From Rickettsia typhi (GTDB lineage Bacteria; Pseudomonadota; Alphaproteobacteria; Rickettsiales; UBA1997), in assembly GCA_945898025.1 (NCBI GenBank), contig CAMDGT010000037.1:1-8539 (forward strand): a DNA stretch of 8,539 nt. The letters run 5' to 3'. A program made the position numbers and the translations under genes. Positions 6,890 to 8,539 of the stretch are shown here, one piece after another; positions within the stretch are counted from its first letter, which is position 1; the number at the start of each line of letters is the position of its first letter. The notes beneath the pieces are model-generated. The model worked only from the letters and a program-made list of their open reading frames with translations, had not been told where the DNA came from and searched no databases.

Positions 6890-7507
6890 TTAAGAAGATT
6901 TAAGGTTAAATTCCAGCTCTTCCAATGCTTTTTTTACACCAGAAGAATGTTCCCAAACAAAGGAGATAACAGCTATCAAATCAATATTATTTTTTGCAAA
7001 AATTCCACAATTATTAGCATTAATGCCACCAATTGCAACTACTGGCAAATTAAGAATTTCTGAAGCCCAATTAATAATTGAAATATCCGGCTTACCTTTA
7101 GATATCTTGGTTTTACTTTCAAAAAAAGCTCCAAATGATAAATAATCAAAACCCATTTCTGCAGATTCCATTGCTAAATGTTTTGAATCATAGCAACTAG
7201 AACCCATCAAAAAATTTTTTGACTTGTTTTTGATGATATTTTTATTAATATCATCAGCTCCAAGATGAACTCCATCGCAACCTAAATTTAAAGCAAGCTC
7301 AAAATTATCATTTAATATGAATAAACAATTATTATCGCGACAAATTTTTATTAATTCTTTTGTATAAATTTTTATATCTTGATCGCTATAATCTTTTAAT
7401 CGTAACTGAAATATTGGCACTAAATTAGTTTGAAGAGCTTTATTTAACTGAATAGAAAAATTTTTAAGATCAATTTTGGGGGGGCTAATGAGATATATTC
7501 TAGTCAT
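6890..7507 (-). CDS. thiE: Thiamine phosphate synthase (ThiE/TenI family)
   Basis: ThiE joins HMP pyrophosphate and thiazole phosphate to make thiamine phosphate. The 205-residue TIM barrel has the expected ligand positions: Q34-L-R36-L-K38, N66-D67 in LILND-like ILNDNFELAL, DGVHLGADD (78-86), GSS (102-104), the S-K-T-K phosphate loop (131-134), VAIGGI (157-162) and VIS (180-182). The ending ISFVWEHSSG resembles alphaproteobacterial ThiE. With most catalytic positions kept, ThiE is favoured over the aminase-free TenI homologues, but the two are close. The ATG lies 12 bases after the recF stop and the stop is 2 bases before amiD. No Shine-Dalgarno is seen. A run of seven C sits at codons 8-10. 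No other thiamine gene is in the window, so it may act on salvaged precursors. Confidence 0.88.
   Translation of the reverse strand: MTRIYLISPPKIDLKNFSIQLNKALQTNLVPIFQLRLKDYSDQDIKIYTKELIKICRDNNCLFILNDNFELALNLGCDGVHLGADDINKNIIKNKSKNFLMGSSCYDSKHLAMESAEMGFDYLSFGAFFESKTKISKGKPDISIINWASEILNLPVVAIGGINANNCGIFAKNNIDLIAVISFVWEHSSGVKKALEELEFNLKSS
7478..7484 (-). repeat. C7 homopolymer near the thiE start
   Basis: Seven C on the coding strand encode the end of Ser8 and Pro9-Pro10 of ThiE, close to the start codon, in surrounding DNA of roughly 23-28% GC. A one-base slip here would abolish most of the protein. The frame is intact in this copy. Confidence 0.5.
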
Positions 7508-7519
7508 AAAATTATTTTT

Positions 7520-8539
7520 TTAATTCCAAGAATTTAATTTTATTGCCAGTAAATTGCCAGTAAATTGACTTGGAATCATATTTATACTAGTTGCGCTAAA
7601 AAAACTTTGCAACTTAGAATCACATATTTCATAAAATAAATCAATTTTTCTTTTTTCATCAAGATGCGAAACAACTTCATCAAAAACTAAAATTGTAGGA
7701 TTATTTTTATAAAGACTAGAAATTTTTGCTCTAGCCAAAGTAATTGATATCATCATTGCCTTCTGTTCTCCGGTTGAACATTTCGTTGCCTCGATGTTTT
7801 TTTCCCGCAATATTGCCATAAAATCACTGCGATGAACTCCAAAATTAGTTTTAAAATTTAATGCGTCAATTTGACGATTATTTTCTAATTTCTCTTTGTA
7901 ATTAGCTTCAAGGACAACTGAATTTTTTTGATTTAAAATATCCTGCTCAACATCGCCAATTATTAGTAATTTCGGCTTAGGAAAATTTGAAATAAACCCC
8001 TCTATTGCTTTATTAAAAAAATTAACCGCCTCAACCCTTGAAGCCGCTATCACAACTCCCAATTCAACAATTTGATTTTCAATAATATCAAGCCATTTTT
8101 TTTGATTAGCGGAATTATTGGATTTTTGTAAAATTGAAATTCTCTCTTTGGTTAATTTTTGATAATTATTTAGTCTTTGCGAATGATTCATATCTATATC
8201 GGCAACTATTTTATCTAGGTACGACCTTCTTTCGCTTTTACCAAGGATAAATAATTGCTCTAATTGAGGAGTTAAAAAAATTATATTTGGTAGATATCTT
8301 TTAAAATCAGACAATTTTTTGACACTTAGCGATTCTTGATTAATAAAATTTTGCTTTTTATTGGCAAAATAATCAAAGCTAAATGCTATGGAATCTATGT
8401 AATTATTATTGCGAAAAAGACTGTGAATTGATAATCTGCCCCTATCTAAATCGGCAATTTTATCTTTAAATTCAGGGGAAGCTTTATCTGTGAAGTTAAT
8501 ATTAGAAGAAATACTGCTAATATTAACTATTTGATTGAG
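7520..8539 (-). CDS. recF: DNA replication/repair protein RecF, 5'-truncated by window edge
   Basis: RecF is an ABC/SMC-like ATPase that, with RecO and RecR, directs RecA loading at single-strand gaps. The frame is open from the TAA at 7520-7522 to the window end, giving 339 visible residues, numbered from the edge. The Walker A region lies outside. Visible are IIFLTPQLEQLFILGKSERR with RSYLD (86-109), a helical arm, GVHRSDF (234-240), the ABC signature CSTGEQKAMM (254-263) and Walker B with D-loop, TILVFDEVVSHLD (282-294). The STGEQKA form is typical of alphaproteobacterial RecF. A TTG at 8312-8314 is not the true start, since it falls in the middle of the conserved fold and 75 more codons are open upstream. 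The last residues are encoded across a period-11 tandem repeat. It is the first visible gene of the block with thiE, amiD and bioD. Confidence 0.93.
   Translation of the reverse strand, partial: LNQIVNISSISSNINFTDKASPEFKDKIADLDRGRLSIHSLFRNNNYIDSIAFSFDYFANKKQNFINQESLSVKKLSDFKRYLPNIIFLTPQLEQLFILGKSERRSYLDKIVADIDMNHSQRLNNYQKLTKERISILQKSNNSANQKKWLDIIENQIVELGVVIAASRVEAVNFFNKAIEGFISNFPKPKLLIIGDVEQDILNQKNSVVLEANYKEKLENNRQIDALNFKTNFGVHRSDFMAILREKNIEATKCSTGEQKAMMISITLARAKISSLYKNNPTILVFDEVVSHLDEKRKIDLFYEICDSKLQSFFSATSINMIPSQFTGNLLAIKLNSWN
7542..7567 (-). repeat. Period-11 tandem repeat in the recF 3' end
   Basis: Two exact copies of the 11-base unit ATTGCCAGTAA (+ strand) lie back to back and are followed by the first four bases of a third. 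Because 11 is not a multiple of three, gain or loss of one copy changes the reading frame of the last dozen codons of recF. Confidence 0.8.

Noticed and set aside
8312..8314. TTG as the start codon of recF
   Set aside because: It falls inside the conserved RecF fold, and the frame continues for 75 codons to the window edge; the Walker A part is simply outside.

Overview
The window comes from a bacterial chromosome with strongly AT-rich DNA and tightly packed genes. The proteins look alphaproteobacterial. RecF has the signature CSTGEQKA and acetylglutamate kinase has the N-terminal ALPYMRRF segment. PBP2, the CarD core and a two-domain AmiD-type amidase also resemble alphaproteobacterial versions. 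The low GC, the Lys/Asn/Ile-rich proteins and the AmiD-type amidase suggest a genome-reduced lineage, possibly Rickettsiales-like. This placement is inference, not proof.

Layout. On the + strand, the window opens inside mrdA (PBP2), which ends at 1791. Everything else is on the - strand and converges on mrdA. Read in the direction of transcription, the first - strand block is recF (its 5' end lies beyond the window), thiE, amiD and bioD, with gaps of 12, 2 and 3 bases. A 100-base gap (5276-5375) follows, the only sizeable non-coding stretch. It holds a possible AT-only terminator, a TATAAT -10 box and an AAGGG ribosome binding site. The second block is argB, a gamma-carbonic-anhydrase-family gene, a carD-family gene and lolD, with gaps of 3, 11 and 3 bases. 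lolD stops 5 bases from the mrdA stop. No tRNA, rRNA, CRISPR, insertion sequence or prophage gene was seen.

Functions. The genes are mostly housekeeping: peptidoglycan synthesis and turnover (PBP2, AmiD), lipoprotein sorting (LolD), DNA repair (RecF), transcription control (CarD core), and single steps of arginine, biotin and thiamine synthesis (ArgB, BioD, ThiE). None of the three biosynthetic genes has a pathway partner in the window, so the blocks look like reshuffled mixed operons.

The most unusual item is the CarD-family protein. A normal RNA-polymerase-binding core sits between a roughly 176-residue lysine-rich N-terminal arm and a roughly 60-residue Asp/Glu-rich tail. Other points are a period-11 tandem repeat that may have rewritten the last residues of RecF, an expanded zinc-site loop in AmiD, and a drop in GC from the argB block to the bioD-recF block. 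I see no convincing new multigene system.
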